From Rhyzopertha dominica (lineage: Eukaryota; Arthropoda; Insecta; Coleoptera; Bostrichidae), in NCBI GenBank assembly GCA_025024175.1, contig QCXZ01000064.1, positions 23,494,286 through 23,558,285 of the forward strand: a stretch of 64,000 nucleotides of DNA, read 5' to 3'. The notes below the pieces were generated by a model. That model saw nothing but the letters and a program-made list of their open reading frames with translations. It was not told where the DNA came from and ran no database searches. Positions within the stretch are counted from its first letter, which is position 1. The number at the start of each line of letters is the position of its first letter. Shown in pieces: positions 54,113-64,000 of the stretch. The translations under genes were made by a program, and so were the position numbers.

Positions 54113-54169
54113 TGTTAAATGTGTTTAATTTGTTGTTTGTTTCTCTATTAATAAAAGAGTTCTTTCTGT
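54113..54169 (+). repeat. 57-bp terminal direct repeat of the decayed Gypsy element (right)
   Basis: Right-hand partner of 44063-44119. Sequence before and after it differs from that at the left copy. Confidence 0.65.
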
Positions 54170-54289
54170 TTCTGAAGTCTTCATATTATTTGATAACTTA
54201 AAAGGTTTGGCCAGAACACCTTGGATGATAACATAGTTTTGCAATGAGATAAATAGCATAGTGGCTTTAGAAAGGAGAGTTGTTGTTGA

Positions 54290-54550
54290 TCATGTCAATG
54301 TGACATGTGGTGTGAGAATGCATGCATGCTTGTGATGATATTTTGAGCCCCCTAAGCGCTGCGTGCCCGGTCTATTGGCCGTGGTTCTTTCGACCTGTAT
54401 CTCGTAGACCGGGGGGCCTACCTGCGGGTCCATTGACGTGATTGGGTGGAGAGGGACTGCCCTACGGGGATCCCCGATCCTGGTCACTGGGATGCTAACT
54501 GTTGTAAGTTGGGCGTCCAGGGAACCTTGACTCATTTCAGGTGGCACTAG
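54290..54550. repeat. GC-rich island, probable retrotransposon fragment
   Basis: Markedly richer in GC than its surroundings ('gcgctgcgtgcccggtctat', 'ccggggggcctacctgcgg', 'ggggatccccgatcctgg'). An 85-residue open frame on the minus strand (PRRAVPLHPITSMDPQVGPP.., QVERTTANRPGTQRLGGSK) has the look of the leader region of a LINE-type element, but no reverse transcriptase is attached. Assignment is uncertain. Confidence 0.35.
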
Positions 54551-55384
54551 CTAGTTGAAGAACGAAGACTGATGATGTGATGTTATTTGGTAAAAGACGA
54601 ACTTGATAAGGAATGATTTTTGTATGACTGGGAGATTATGCCGCTAGGGGGAATAAAGTCCCCCGGTGAGTAGAACCTGCATAGTTTTTGACAGAGAGCA
54701 GTAAGTCTTTATTTTTCATGTTATCATCCTCTTTTGGAACCTGGCCACTTGTTATTTTAAGTTGAGAAAATACGTTGAGATGAACTGCTATGTGATGACC
54801 CACTAGATACAAGGTAACCAATTTTTACACAAGATTATCATTATTTAAAGTAAGCGCCAAAAGTTTGACGTTATCGTGGACAATATGGCAGCCCCCTTGT
54901 TTACTAGCATTCGCGCAGATCCATGAGCGTTCTCCCCACTCTAGTTCTCTGGGTTAGCATCAGCATTCAGCAGTCAGCACTCCATTCAGAGAAAACTGAC
55001 ATATGGCAATTCACATTGACACAATTTCTTTGAAATCACTTGAAATCTTGAAATTCATATTTTTATACATAATATTGAAATCATTGAAATTTGAAGTATA
55101 CAGTAAAGTTCAGTACCTAAGCAGAAGACATTATTTAGTACGAGTATAACGTTAACAAATATTTTTTGAAATGGTAGGGCCTAAGAGTTTTTATTACATT
55201 TTACGAGCCCCAACGACTTACGTTTATGGAAATTCTTTTATATATTTTTTCATTGTACATATGAAATTAACATTTTTCTATCACGTATGGATTTATTATT
55301 ACGGTTAAATTAGATATTCTATGTTAATTACTATTTAATTAATTGTTTGATAATCGAAAAATGTTGACAACTAGATATTGGAGG

Positions 55385-56225
55385 GGTATATGACAAAACT
55401 TTAATGTCATGTTTTCCCATCTATATTTGGTAGATTTGGCCGTATGGCATAAAGCTCCATCCTAGTGAAAGATAAAATCTTCAGATGGGTATAACTTTGC
55501 ACTTGGTAAAAGCAAATGTTCAAGGATATCTTGATATTTGCCTGCGTTTACTATGCCTTCAATGAAGTATAAAGTTCTTAACCCTTTGGCCGACATACAA
55601 CCCTACACCATGATACCTTATAGAAACTTTGCAGTCCTTTTCAGGTAATCCTCATGAAATGCTTTTGTTTTGCCCAAATCACACGCTTTGGGTAATCTCC
55701 CACACACATAAAATTGACATTTGTCGCTATAGATAACTTTGTCCCATTATGTTTTGGTCCACGAAAGTTTAATTTTGCCTAAACATAACAAATCCTTTTT
55801 TGCTTTTCCGTGAACAATGGGTTTTCTTTGGCCTATACTCGGAAGTAAAAAAATTGGAAATTTGTAACGCAAGAAAGTACCTGTCAAACATACCTTATAA
55901 AAACTAAGACCGCTCTTGTGGATATATTTGCGACAGCATTCTCTGAATACATTCATCCTATTTTCTGTATTCCATCTTGCGGTTACTTCTAGTAGTATAT
56001 TTCTTCTTCCCAACTTACATTCCTTTGAGAAACAGCTTTTGGATGGCCTGAGCTTTTACCGCTAACATCAATACTGGCAGTTTCACTGTATTTCTTAATT
56101 ATATTAAACACAGTAGTAGTTGCTGTAGTCAATTCACTGGAAATTTCACGCATTGTTTTCCCTTTGTGGTACTGATGAATAATAATTTCTCGCACTTTTG
56201 GATCACTAGGTTTTCCACGTACCAT
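55385..56225 (-). pseudogene. Decayed Tc1-family transposase
   Basis: The minus strand starts MVRGKPSDPKVREIIIHQYH then KGKTMREISSELTTATTTVF.., the paired helix-turn-helix of Tc1 transposases. It continues through a frame change to RRNILLEVTARWNTENR, LSWTKT-stop-WDKVIYSD (catalytic D region), TLYFIEGIVNAGKYQDIL, and FIFH-stop-DGALCHTA (second catalytic D region). At least four stops. The third acidic residue region is not recognisable. TIRs not found; the young Gypsy copy at 56518 inserted about 290 bp beyond its start. Confidence 0.8.
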
Positions 56226-56517
56226 TATTGTATTTTACTCCTAATAAAATTGACGGTTGCTAATAATAATTAATACTCAAATGACGCGTCAGTACGTTCC
56301 TACAACCAATATAAGTACATCTATCAAAAAAATTAAATCAGCATTATTAGGAATATGACTGTGAACAGCACTTTTGCGAGATACCATAGCAAGTTACAAA
56401 TAAATTTTTGCGTTACAACTCTTCGTAGTATAACACCATACTTCCTCAATACTTCTTAAAAACAATAAGTGGTTGGTTTCTCTCACTAAATTTAGTTTCC
56501 AACTCCATAACGATAGT

Positions 56518-56746
56518 TGTAATAGGATTTAGTTTAAGTTCCTTTAACGGCACGGTAGACACTGTTGGTAAGGTGTAGTATTTTAGACCTAGAGGGCGCA
56601 CATGGGAGAAGATGACATGTCCGGGATTTGAATATACAAAGGTTTACGTGCAAGTTGTTAATATTATGGTATCATTAGTCATAGTTAATAAATACTCAAC
56701 ATAGTCATCCAAGTGTTTTAATGAAGATCTAAAATCACCTACGACA
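56518..56746 (+). repeat. 5' LTR of the second Gypsy element
   Basis: 229 bp. Two differences from the 3' LTR, about 99 percent identity. Confidence 0.92.
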
Positions 56747-56764
56747 TGGCGCAGTCAGTGTTCT
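56747..56764 (+). other. Primer binding site of the second Gypsy element
   Basis: TGGCGCAGTCAGTGTTCT begins immediately after the LTR. TGGCGCAG.C starts fit priming by a tRNA-Ser-like 3' end, as in the 17.6/297 group; the exact tRNA is not settled. Confidence 0.6.
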
Positions 56765-56896
56765 AACAACGGATGAATGAGAAAAACGAAGAAAAAGAAG
56801 CTGAGAGGTTATGTCAGCACGTGCAAATGAAAAAGCGGTAGATATACGAAAAGAAGCTAATTAGAAGGCGAATAAATAAAATAAAAAGAAGCAAAA

Positions 56897-59800
56897 ATGG
56901 AAATGTTAAGTCCTCCAAAAAGTTTGAATTTAAATGGTGATCTGGCTGTAAATTGGAAAAAATGGAAACAATCGTTGGAATTGTACATGATTGCTTCAGG
57001 TGCAAATGACCGAGAAGAACGCGTTAAAGTGGCACTGCTCCTACACATAATTGGAGAAGAAGCATTGGATTTATACAATACATTTGATTTAACCGAACAA
57101 GAAAAAAATAGCTATGCCGCAATACTGCAAAAATTTGAAAATTACTGTGTCCCGAGAGCGAATACTAGTGTCGAAGCCTACAAATTTAATAATAGAGTAC
57201 AAGGACCGGATGAATCCTTTGATAATTTCGTTTCTGATCTGCGAAAGATTAGTTCGATGTGCGATTTTGGAAATTTAAGAGACAGATTGATAATGGACAG
57301 GATTGTACAAGGCGTCAAAGATCATCAAGTGAAGTTAAGGCTACTTGCTGAACAAAACTTAACGTTAGCACGAGCAGTTGAAATAGGAAAAGCTGCAGAA
57401 CAACCACGGGTCCAGATGAAGACGATAAACAACGAAGCCGGGGTAGAAACGGTGGCAGCGAAGGTGAAAGAAAATCAAACGCAGCGAGGAAGTTTCCGAG
57501 GACGAGGTCACTATGGCAGAGGAGGACGAGGACGAAATGGAGCCCAGGAGAGACTACAGGACAACCGCAACAAACAACAAGTGAGCCATTTCCGAAGAGG
57601 AGGAAGAGGTAGCTGTTCCACATCAAATTTCGAACAGAAGACATGTTACCGTTGTGGTTACGGGTATAGTATAGGTCATAATTGCCCAGCTATAGGGAAA
57701 ACATGCAAGAATTGCAAAAAGTCTAATCATTTTGCTTCAGTGTGTAAAAACAAAACTGTAAATGAAGTATTAGAATCAGATAGTACTGTATTTTTAGGGT
57801 CACTTAATGCAACTGTGAATGTTCTAGAAAAAGACTGGTTTCAAAAGCTTAATCTAGTAGATTGCAATTGTGAATATAATTTCAAGCTAGATACAGGGGC
57901 CCAGGTAAATTTGTTAACAAGCTCTATCGTTAAGGAATTGGGTTTACAGCATATAATAAAACCTAGCAATGTAACATTAACAAGTTTTGCAGGAAATAAT
58001 TTAGCTGTAGTAGGTAAGATTGCATTAAGATGTGCACTAGGAAGCAGATTAGTATGGTTAGGTTTTGAGGTAGTAAACTTGAAAAATACTGCACCAATAT
58101 TAGGCCTACCAGGTATACAAAAATTAGAAATTTTAAAACGGAATGAAAATGTTTCGGAAGTATTGAATGTAAATATTTTTCAAAAGGACAAAGAATTATT
58201 TGAGGGCGTGGGTGATATAAAAATGCATCCAAGTGAAATAAAATTAAAGGAAGGTGCTGAACCGAAAACAGTACCATGTAGAAAAATCCCATTTAAGTTA
58301 CAAGACAAGGTTAAGGCAGAATTAAAAAAGTTGGAAAATTTAAACATTATAGCCAAAATAGATGAACCAACGGAATGGGTCAATCCGATTGTTATAGTTA
58401 ACAAACCCCATGGTGAAATTAGGCCTTGTCTTGATCCATTATACTTAAATAAAGCTGTATTACGCCAATACTATAAATTACCGTCATTTGAAGAAGTTGT
58501 TGCTGAAATTCATGGAGCTACTATTTTTAGTAAGCTTGATGCAAACAAAGGGTTTTATCAAATCAGATTAAGCGAGGAAAGTTCAAAACTAACAACTTTT
58601 ATTACACCACAAGGGAGATACAGATTTCTAAGATTGCCTTTCGGGTTGTCGTCAGCTCCTGAAATTTTTCATAGCGTATTTAACAAAATCTTTGGAGATA
58701 TACCAGGTGTTAAAATATACATTGACGATATTTTAATAATAGGAAAAACAGAAAGTGAACATAATGAAAGGTTAAAAATGGTTCTAAGTAGAGCAAAAGA
58801 AATGGGAGTTAGGTTTAACAAACAAAAATGCAAGATAGGTTTAAAGGAAGTTAGATTTATGGGTCACATATTTAGTGAAGAAGGTGTAAAAATAGATGCT
58901 GATAGAGTAGAAGCTATAAGAAAAATTCCAGAACCTAAAAATTCAAAAGAGCTAGCAAGATTTCTTGGCATGGTCACATATGTTTCCAAGTTTATACCGA
59001 ATTTAGCTGAAAAAACAGCAAATCTTCGAAACTTATGTAAAAAGAATACACAGTGGGACTGGTCGTTACAATGTAGTCGAGATTTTGAGATATTAAAAGA
59101 TTTACTAATGAAAACTCCAGTATTGCAATATTTTGACGTGTCAAAACCAATCGTGTTGTCAGTGGATAGTTCGAAAGATGGGTTAGGCGCGGTAATTTTA
59201 CAAAATGGTGGACCAGTAGTTTATGCATCGAAATCATTAACAGATTGTCAAAAATCATATGCTCAAATAGAAAAAGAAATGTTAGCTATTTGTTTCGGAT
59301 GTGAGCGATTCCATCAGTATGTGTATGGTCAACGGGTAGTTGTAGAAACGGACCATAAACCATTAGAATCTATTTTTCTTAAACCACTAGAAAAATGTCC
59401 TCTTAGATTGCAAAGAATGAGAACGAAGCTACAGTGTTATGATATTATTGTGAAATATAAACCAGGTAGTAAGCTTTATGTAGCAGATACTTTATCGAGA
59501 GCAAGTTATGACGATAAAAATTTTGAATTTGAGAATGAATTAGAAGCACATATAGACCTAATAGATGTTAGTTATAATGTGACCGATAGTAAATTAGAAG
59601 AAATTAAAAGGGAAACAGAAAACGATAGTGAGCTAAAGGATTTGTTAAATATAATAAAAATAGGTTGGCCAGAAAGTAAAAAAGAAGTTCTTGAAAGTGT
59701 TAGAGAATATTGGCATGTAAGAGATGAATTAGTGGAATGTAAAGGCTTAATAGTGAAAGGTCAACAAATCGTAATTCCAAAGAAACTCAGAAAAGAAATG

Positions 59801-60916
59801 CTAGAAAAAATACACGTAAATCATTTAGGTAGAGATAAGTCAATTTTAAGAGCAAAAGAATGTTTATATTGGCCAAGAATGGAAAAAGAAATTTCAGACA
59901 AAGTAGGATCATGCAATATTTGTTCAGAAAGAGCACTATCTAATTCAAATGAACCTATGTGTAGTAGAGAGTTACCAAATAGACCTTGGCAAATTATAGC
60001 CATGGACATGTTATATTTAGAAGGTCATGAGTATTTGTTAGTTGTCGATACTTACTCAAAATTTCCTGAAATTATGATATTAAAAAATCAAACAAGTTAC
60101 GAAATTATAAACTGTTTAAAAGCAATTTTTTCAAGACATGGTATACCTCAATTGGTATATTCTGACAACGGCACAAATTTCGTTAGTCAAGAAATGAAAA
60201 ATTTTGCTAAACAATGGAAATTTTCTTTGAAAACATCAACTCCACAATACCCACAATCGAATGGGTTCATAGAGCGACAGACTGTTAAGAACGTATTAAT
60301 AAAAGCAAACAGAGATAGAAAAGATATGTATTTAATGCTATTAGAATTGAGAAACACACCAATTAGTAATAATATGAAATCACCAGCACAATTATTATAC
60401 AATAGGAGATTAAACGGAATACTTCCTATGAAGGACGAATTGTTAAAAACTGGTAATAATACAAGTATAAATAAAGAACTAATTGAAAGACAACAAAGAC
60501 AAAAACATTATTATAACAGACAGAGAGTTAAAGAATTGAAACCTTTACAGATAGGCGACAGAGTTTTATTACAATTAAATAAAAGAAACTGGAAAAGAGG
60601 GGTAGTAATAAGAATAGAGAAAGATAAGCCAAGAGCATATACTGTGAAATTAAACGATGGTAGAGTGTTTAGTAGAAATAGGAAATTTATAAACCTAGAT
60701 AAAGGAAGTGAGGAAACTTTTAGAGAGATGTTAGAAAGAAATTTAGAAAATAGCGAAGTGATTAATTATAGTAGGCAAATAGAAAACTGTAATGATAGTG
60801 ACATGAGGATAGATCGAGATAATGATAGGGAAGAAGAAAATGTACCGAATTATGTAAAAACTACTAGATTAGGACGTGTAATTAAAAGACCTAGTTATTT
60901 AAGTGACTATTTGTAA
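56897..60916 (+). CDS. Gag-Pol polyprotein of the second Gypsy element, single frame
   Basis: 1339 residues in one frame with no Gag-Pol shift. Gag capsid (WKKWKQSLELYMIASGA.., RVKVALLLHIIGEEALDLYN), an Arg/Gly-rich stretch (about 195-235) and two CCHC knuckles (CYRCGYGYSIGHNC; CKNCKKSNHFASVC, about 250-285). Protease LDTGAQVN (about 332). Reverse transcriptase with catalytic YIDDILII (about 607). RNase H VLSVDSSKDGLGAVI (about 753) and TDHKPLE. Integrase zinc region (HVNHLGRDKS..CNICSERA, about 975-1013) and DDE core (AMDMLYLEG, YSDNGTNF, NGFIERQTVKN). The C-terminal basic tail ends VIKRPSYLSDYL. All catalytic residues seem present, so this copy may still be autonomous. A one-ORF layout is known in some insect Gypsy lineages. 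Confidence 0.95.
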   Translation: MEMLSPPKSLNLNGDLAVNWKKWKQSLELYMIASGANDREERVKVALLLHIIGEEALDLYNTFDLTEQEKNSYAAILQKFENYCVPRANTSVEAYKFNNRVQGPDESFDNFVSDLRKISSMCDFGNLRDRLIMDRIVQGVKDHQVKLRLLAEQNLTLARAVEIGKAAEQPRVQMKTINNEAGVETVAAKVKENQTQRGSFRGRGHYGRGGRGRNGAQERLQDNRNKQQVSHFRRGGRGSCSTSNFEQKTCYRCGYGYSIGHNCPAIGKTCKNCKKSNHFASVCKNKTVNEVLESDSTVFLGSLNATVNVLEKDWFQKLNLVDCNCEYNFKLDTGAQVNLLTSSIVKELGLQHIIKPSNVTLTSFAGNNLAVVGKIALRCALGSRLVWLGFEVVNLKNTAPILGLPGIQKLEILKRNENVSEVLNVNIFQKDKELFEGVGDIKMHPSEIKLKEGAEPKTVPCRKIPFKLQDKVKAELKKLENLNIIAKIDEPTEWVNPIVIVNKPHGEIRPCLDPLYLNKAVLRQYYKLPSFEEVVAEIHGATIFSKLDANKGFYQIRLSEESSKLTTFITPQGRYRFLRLPFGLSSAPEIFHSVFNKIFGDIPGVKIYIDDILIIGKTESEHNERLKMVLSRAKEMGVRFNKQKCKIGLKEVRFMGHIFSEEGVKIDADRVEAIRKIPEPKNSKELARFLGMVTYVSKFIPNLAEKTANLRNLCKKNTQWDWSLQCSRDFEILKDLLMKTPVLQYFDVSKPIVLSVDSSKDGLGAVILQNGGPVVYASKSLTDCQKSYAQIEKEMLAICFGCERFHQYVYGQRVVVETDHKPLESIFLKPLEKCPLRLQRMRTKLQCYDIIVKYKPGSKLYVADTLSRASYDDKNFEFENELEAHIDLIDVSYNVTDSKLEEIKRETENDSELKDLLNIIKIGWPESKKEVLESVREYWHVRDELVECKGLIVKGQQIVIPKKLRKEMLEKIHVNHLGRDKSILRAKECLYWPRMEKEISDKVGSCNICSERALSNSNEPMCSRELPNRPWQIIAMDMLYLEGHEYLLVVDTYSKFPEIMILKNQTSYEIINCLKAIFSRHGIPQLVYSDNGTNFVSQEMKNFAKQWKFSLKTSTPQYPQSNGFIERQTVKNVLIKANRDRKDMYLMLLELRNTPISNNMKSPAQLLYNRRLNGILPMKDELLKTGNNTSINKELIERQQRQKHYYNRQRVKELKPLQIGDRVLLQLNKRNWKRGVVIRIEKDKPRAYTVKLNDGRVFSRNRKFINLDKGSEETFREMLERNLENSEVINYSRQIENCNDSDMRIDRDNDREEENVPNYVKTTRLGRVIKRPSYLSDYL

Positions 60917-60954
60917 GCTAAGTTTTTTTAAGATTAATTAAAAAAAAAGGGAGA

Positions 60955-61183
60955 TGTAATAGGATTTAGTTTAAGTTCCTTTAACGGCACGGTAGACACT
61001 GTTGGTAAGGTGTAGTATTTTAGACCTAGAGGGCGCACATGGGAGAAGATGACATGTCCGGGATTTGAATATACAAAGGTTTACGTGCAAGTTGTTAATA
61101 TTACGGTATCATTAGTCATAGTTAATAAATACTCAACATAATCATCCAAGTGTTTTAATGAAGATCTAAAATCACCTACGACA
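60955..61183 (+). repeat. 3' LTR of the second Gypsy element
   Basis: 229 bp, followed directly by the ATAGT duplication. Confidence 0.92.
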
Positions 61184-61188
61184 ATAGT

Positions 61189-62280
61189 GCTAATCAGTCG
61201 ATGCTACTCTTCGTACCTACAAATAAATATCACTTTACTAAATCCTCATACCCTTCAAGGTTCAACTAACCCTAACTACGACAGAAATACTAGTTGGACC
61301 GCAGTTCAACAACGGATTACTCTACTTAGTAGAAACTTATCTGTTCTAATTAAGGCTTTGTCTATAAAACTAGCAAAGAGTAAGTACCGGAAATGAGACG
61401 TTTAGATCTATATTATATGGTACACATCAGTTACAATCTAAATGTTAGCCACAGCGGGTACCCGAAAAGCTGAACATTAGTAGCCAGAGTTCCGCTTTTA
61501 TGCACGCACAAGTATAGCCACAAATATAGGGACACCTCTACAACATCCTTTGTACTTGGGTTTATCACATAAATTGGCCATTTGGTGATACATTTAAGTC
61601 ACGCCAATTTGATATTGCTCTGTGCTAGGCTGGGACAGAACACAGTACCTACTAGTATCTTCAAGGCAATAAATAAACCTTACCCTATACTTGGGTTTAT
61701 CAGATAAATTGTCTCTTTGGTGAAACACTTGAAAATTGGAATTTGTCAGCTCTGAATGCCAGGCGGCTCTGGCTCTGCCAGTATGCTGTAGTAGTATGTT
61801 GTTCGAGATTCCGCCGTGTTTAAATATCGCGCGCATATTTGAATTCTCAGTGAACATCGACGCCGATGACATCCCCGAGCGCCTCCGAGAAAGACTGGAC
61901 GTGCGCAGCCGGTATCAAGATTCGCGCGGCAGTAGCGTTAAGATTTCAACCTAACCTAAAATGTATCGCAGAAAGTTTGTTAAATATGTTGTAAAGACAC
62001 GGAAATAAAAAACGTTTTATTACGAAATCGTTTAAGTTACATTGCTATCGTGAAGAGAAAGTAATCGTACATATGTAAAGGCCAATACTCATCTATCCAT
62101 CTTCCTCTGTATTTGTGTTCGTCAGAAAAACAGTATAGTCCAGGAGTAAGTGATTTTAAGTTACCTATACATAAGCACCAAAAACATGAATGCGCGCACA
62201 AACTACATGTTGGAATCTTTGTAATATGTTAGCCGGCAGTACCTACACATATCAAATATGTAATGTAATTACGTTAGAAC
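61189..62280. other. Intergenic stretch with a short direct repeat
   Basis: No gene recognised. 'acttgggtttatca.ataaattg.c..tttggtga.aca' occurs at about 61555 and again at about 61687 (spacing near 133 bp). A GC-richer patch lies at 61,730-61,950. Confidence 0.4.
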
Positions 62281-62289
62281 GTCACGTTC

Positions 62290-63672
62290 AAGTTTAATAA
62301 AAAACGAGGTCCTTCGATCCATCCTTGTGTATTACTATTCAAGTAACAAAATAGTTCAACACAAAATTTGGTCCTTCGAGCCGGATTTGATACACCAGCG
62401 GACGAACTTATAGTTCAACTTCAGTTGCATCAGGAATCGCCGCTGCTGCAACGGGCATTGTCAGCCTAATCTCGCGTGTCATTTACGAGGTTACCGGTTA
62501 CCCCTAGCAACATCAGGAGGTACACATTGCCACAAGAAGCCCGAAATCGAGGTATAACAGCTGACAAACTGCATACTACAGTACAGTCAAGCCAGCAACC
62601 AGCTCGATCAAGGATTCATCTCAGAATAGCTTAGAAATGCAGATAAGTCCTTTTTTTCATATCCTGTATCAAGTGTCTTTGCTATCAAACTTTGAAAGTA
62701 TATCTAACAAATAACAAAGCTCGCGTGTTATACAAAGTGTACATTCAAAGCTTTGCATTTACATTTAGTTACATTAACTCCTAAAAGAGGTCAAATCAAA
62801 GCACGTTTAACAACATTAAAAGAATTCATTCGTAATATTCGGCTCCTCAAGCGTCGGATCAGCATCCGGATGCGTTGTCGTTGTCCGAATCCAAAGTGTT
62901 ACAATTAAAATCACGAATTCAATCATTCAAAGACATTCTCTCACAGTATGAAAGCATGTTAAGGTTTTTCACGTAAGAAAAGTTTTTCTTTGATGTTTAA
63001 TTAACTATTTTACTAATCATGCAAGTAAATCATCTACACTTTATCTATTGTCATAACTAATTTTTTTTTTACACTTGCCAGTTCATCTGGTAACTTTGAT
63101 TAATTCAACATAATTCAAACATTACTTTAACAAAGCATTCACGGAGAAATACTTGCTATTGAATCTGAAGATAATGTAGAAAAACGCTATAAGGAATATT
63201 GTGAATTTGAAAACTCGTGTTTTGATACTTTAGCCAACGCCGAATTTCTTTTAAATTCGAATGTTGCCCAATTTAAGGAAAATGAAAGTAGAGTACATAC
63301 AGATTCCTCAATTCTAGCAACAATGCGGTAGAGTCGGAAAGCAGTGCAGTGTCCGCGCGCTCACAATCACCTATAATCGAACAGGTTCAAGATCAAATGC
63401 CCGTGACAGCTTCACTGCAAACAACCGATGTAGCACCAAGCAAGCTAGTAAAATTGCCGATCTTACAAATGAAAACGTACAACGGAGAACCTGAACAATT
63501 TCTAAGTTTCTTCGAAGGGTTCAAATCATTAGTTCACAAAAATGATCAGATCGATGAAGTTTCGAAGCTGCTTTACCTAAAGTCAGTTTTCGGACCCATA
63601 CCATCCCATCGAGGTGTCTGGAGTTGGTTGTTTACATTTTCAAGTGAAGCCAACATAATAGTCACATTCTAA
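62290..63672 (+). pseudogene. 5' part of a decayed BEL/Pao retrotransposon (leader and Gag)
   Basis: 'tttggtccttcgagccggattt' at about 62369, preceded by a similar 'gaggtccttcgatcc' at 62305, is the leader signature common to insect BEL/Pao elements. Downstream, broken frames give NVEKRYKEYCEFENSCFDTL.. (about 63175-63330) and, in another frame, VKLPILQMKTYNGEPEQFLS followed by FFEGFKSLVHKNDQI and KLLYLKSVFG (63448-63590). That is the BEL/Pao Gag pattern LPK..LP.F.G....W..F...F...VH.N......F.YLK. Stops and frameshifts and the lack of protease or RT before the window end show it is degenerate. Confidence 0.7.
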
Positions 63673-63886
63673 GGTGGAATTGGAGGAAAACAAAAACCTA
63701 CAGTTGACCAGAGCGATACTTAATGCATCGTGCGATTGCCCGTCTTCACGCGCATTAGATGGTCCACTGTACTACTGGTGTTTAGAATGTTATGTATGTG
63801 TTGAGTAGTGTGGTGTAAATTTTTGGTTAAAAAGAGCTTATTGCGAGCTGTTTAAGGATAAGTCGTATAAAAAATTAATCCAGGCA

Positions 63887-63950
63887 ATGGTGCGGATGTG
63901 TCAAGTATGCAAAAAGGTGGGCTCTAAGGAGAAAACCGTATCATTTCACC
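63887..63950 (+). CDS. Possible first exon of a THAP-domain protein (partial)
   Basis: ATG at 63887 opens MVRMCQVCKKVGSKEKTVSF-H, ending at a possible but weak donor (CACC|GTTAAG). The pattern C..C.........SFH resembles the start of a THAP zinc finger (C2CH; typical ..VSFHRFP). The window ends 50 bp later, so the rest cannot be seen. It may equally be part of a transposon. Confidence 0.28.
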
Positions 63951-64000
63951 GTTAAGCATTGTTTAGGTTATGTTTATTTTTATTGTCATAGGCGTCATTT

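Larger units (their letters stand above)
44063..54169 (+). mobile_element. Decayed Ty3/Gypsy retrotransposon, interrupted by two later insertions
   Basis: A 57-bp direct repeat (44063-44119 and 54113-54169, TGTTAAATGTGTTTAATTTG.., with AATAAAAGAG) marks the two ends, probably the surviving parts of short LTRs. Between them, in order on the plus strand, are Gag-like sequence, a CCHC knuckle, protease, reverse transcriptase, RNase H and the start of integrase. A younger Gypsy element (44803-50453) entered after the zinc-knuckle region, and a palindromic element (50646-51619) entered the protease region. The integrase catalytic core is missing. Confidence 0.8.
56518..61183 (+). mobile_element. 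Second full-length Ty3/Gypsy LTR retrotransposon
   Basis: 229-bp LTRs (TGTAATAGG..CCTACGACA) at 56518-56746 and 60955-61183 differ at two positions seen by eye (T/C in 'aatattaYggtatc', G/A in 'caacataRtcatcc'). The five-base target duplication ATAGT lies at 56513-56517 and 61184-61188. Primer site TGGCGCAGTCAGTG follows directly at 56747, and the purine tract AAAAAAAAGGGAGA precedes the right LTR. One uninterrupted Gag-Pol frame. Recent but slightly older than the copy at 44.8 kb. Confidence 0.95.

Noticed and set aside
57315..58404. Minus-strand frames of 74-109 residues opposite the second Gypsy Gag-Pol
   Set aside because: Shadows of a strongly supported plus-strand coding frame.
1..64000. 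CRISPR arrays, bacterial operons or phage-like defence systems
   Set aside because: The window is intron-bearing animal DNA; repeats seen are transposon ends, LTRs or degenerate tandem units, not evenly spaced short repeats with unique spacers.

Overview
This is an AT-rich animal (almost certainly insect) nuclear genome window. Genes are split by GT-AG introns of 49 nt to over 8 kb. Runs of N mark it as draft assembly. Every transposon superfamily seen (piggyBac, Tc1/mariner, PIF/Harbinger, hAT, Penelope, Ty3/Gypsy, BEL/Pao) is common in insects. I cannot name the species.

Four host genes are well supported. POLA2 (DNA polymerase alpha subunit B) lies on the minus strand from about 24.8 kb down to 3.9 kb. 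A two-MADF-domain/BESS gene lies on the plus strand inside a POLA2 intron (10.65-13.6 kb). TRNT1 (CCA-adding tRNA nucleotidyltransferase) is on the plus strand at 25.3-36.6 kb, divergent from POLA2 across about 545 bp. MRPL9 (mitochondrial ribosomal protein bL9m) is on the minus strand at 36.7-43.4 kb, convergent with TRNT1. Together these are DNA replication priming, a probable transcription regulator, tRNA maturation and mitochondrial translation: housekeeping genes whose introns are filled with transposons.

The introns hold a structurally complete piggyBac element (19003-21506) with TTAA duplications and an intact two-exon transposase, several short inverted-repeat elements, a Tc1/mariner relic, a long-inverted-repeat element whose two arms both carry a THAP-like start, a PIF/Harbinger relic, a Penelope-like GIY-YIG fragment and a hAT relic.

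From 44 kb onward the window is a retrotransposon landing zone. A decayed Ty3/Gypsy element (44063-54169) was hit twice: by a full-length Gypsy element with apparently identical 430-bp LTRs (44803-50453), and by a roughly 970-bp near-perfect palindrome (50646-51619). A Tc1 relic follows, then a second full-length Gypsy element with one uninterrupted 1339-residue Gag-Pol frame (56518-61183), then a decayed BEL/Pao start (62.3-63.7 kb). The window ends with a possible THAP-type first exon.

The best candidates for follow-up are the piggyBac element with its 16-bp internal palindromes, the THAP-bearing foldback element, the giant palindrome, and the two apparent one-base insertions in otherwise well-conserved POLA2 coding sequence.
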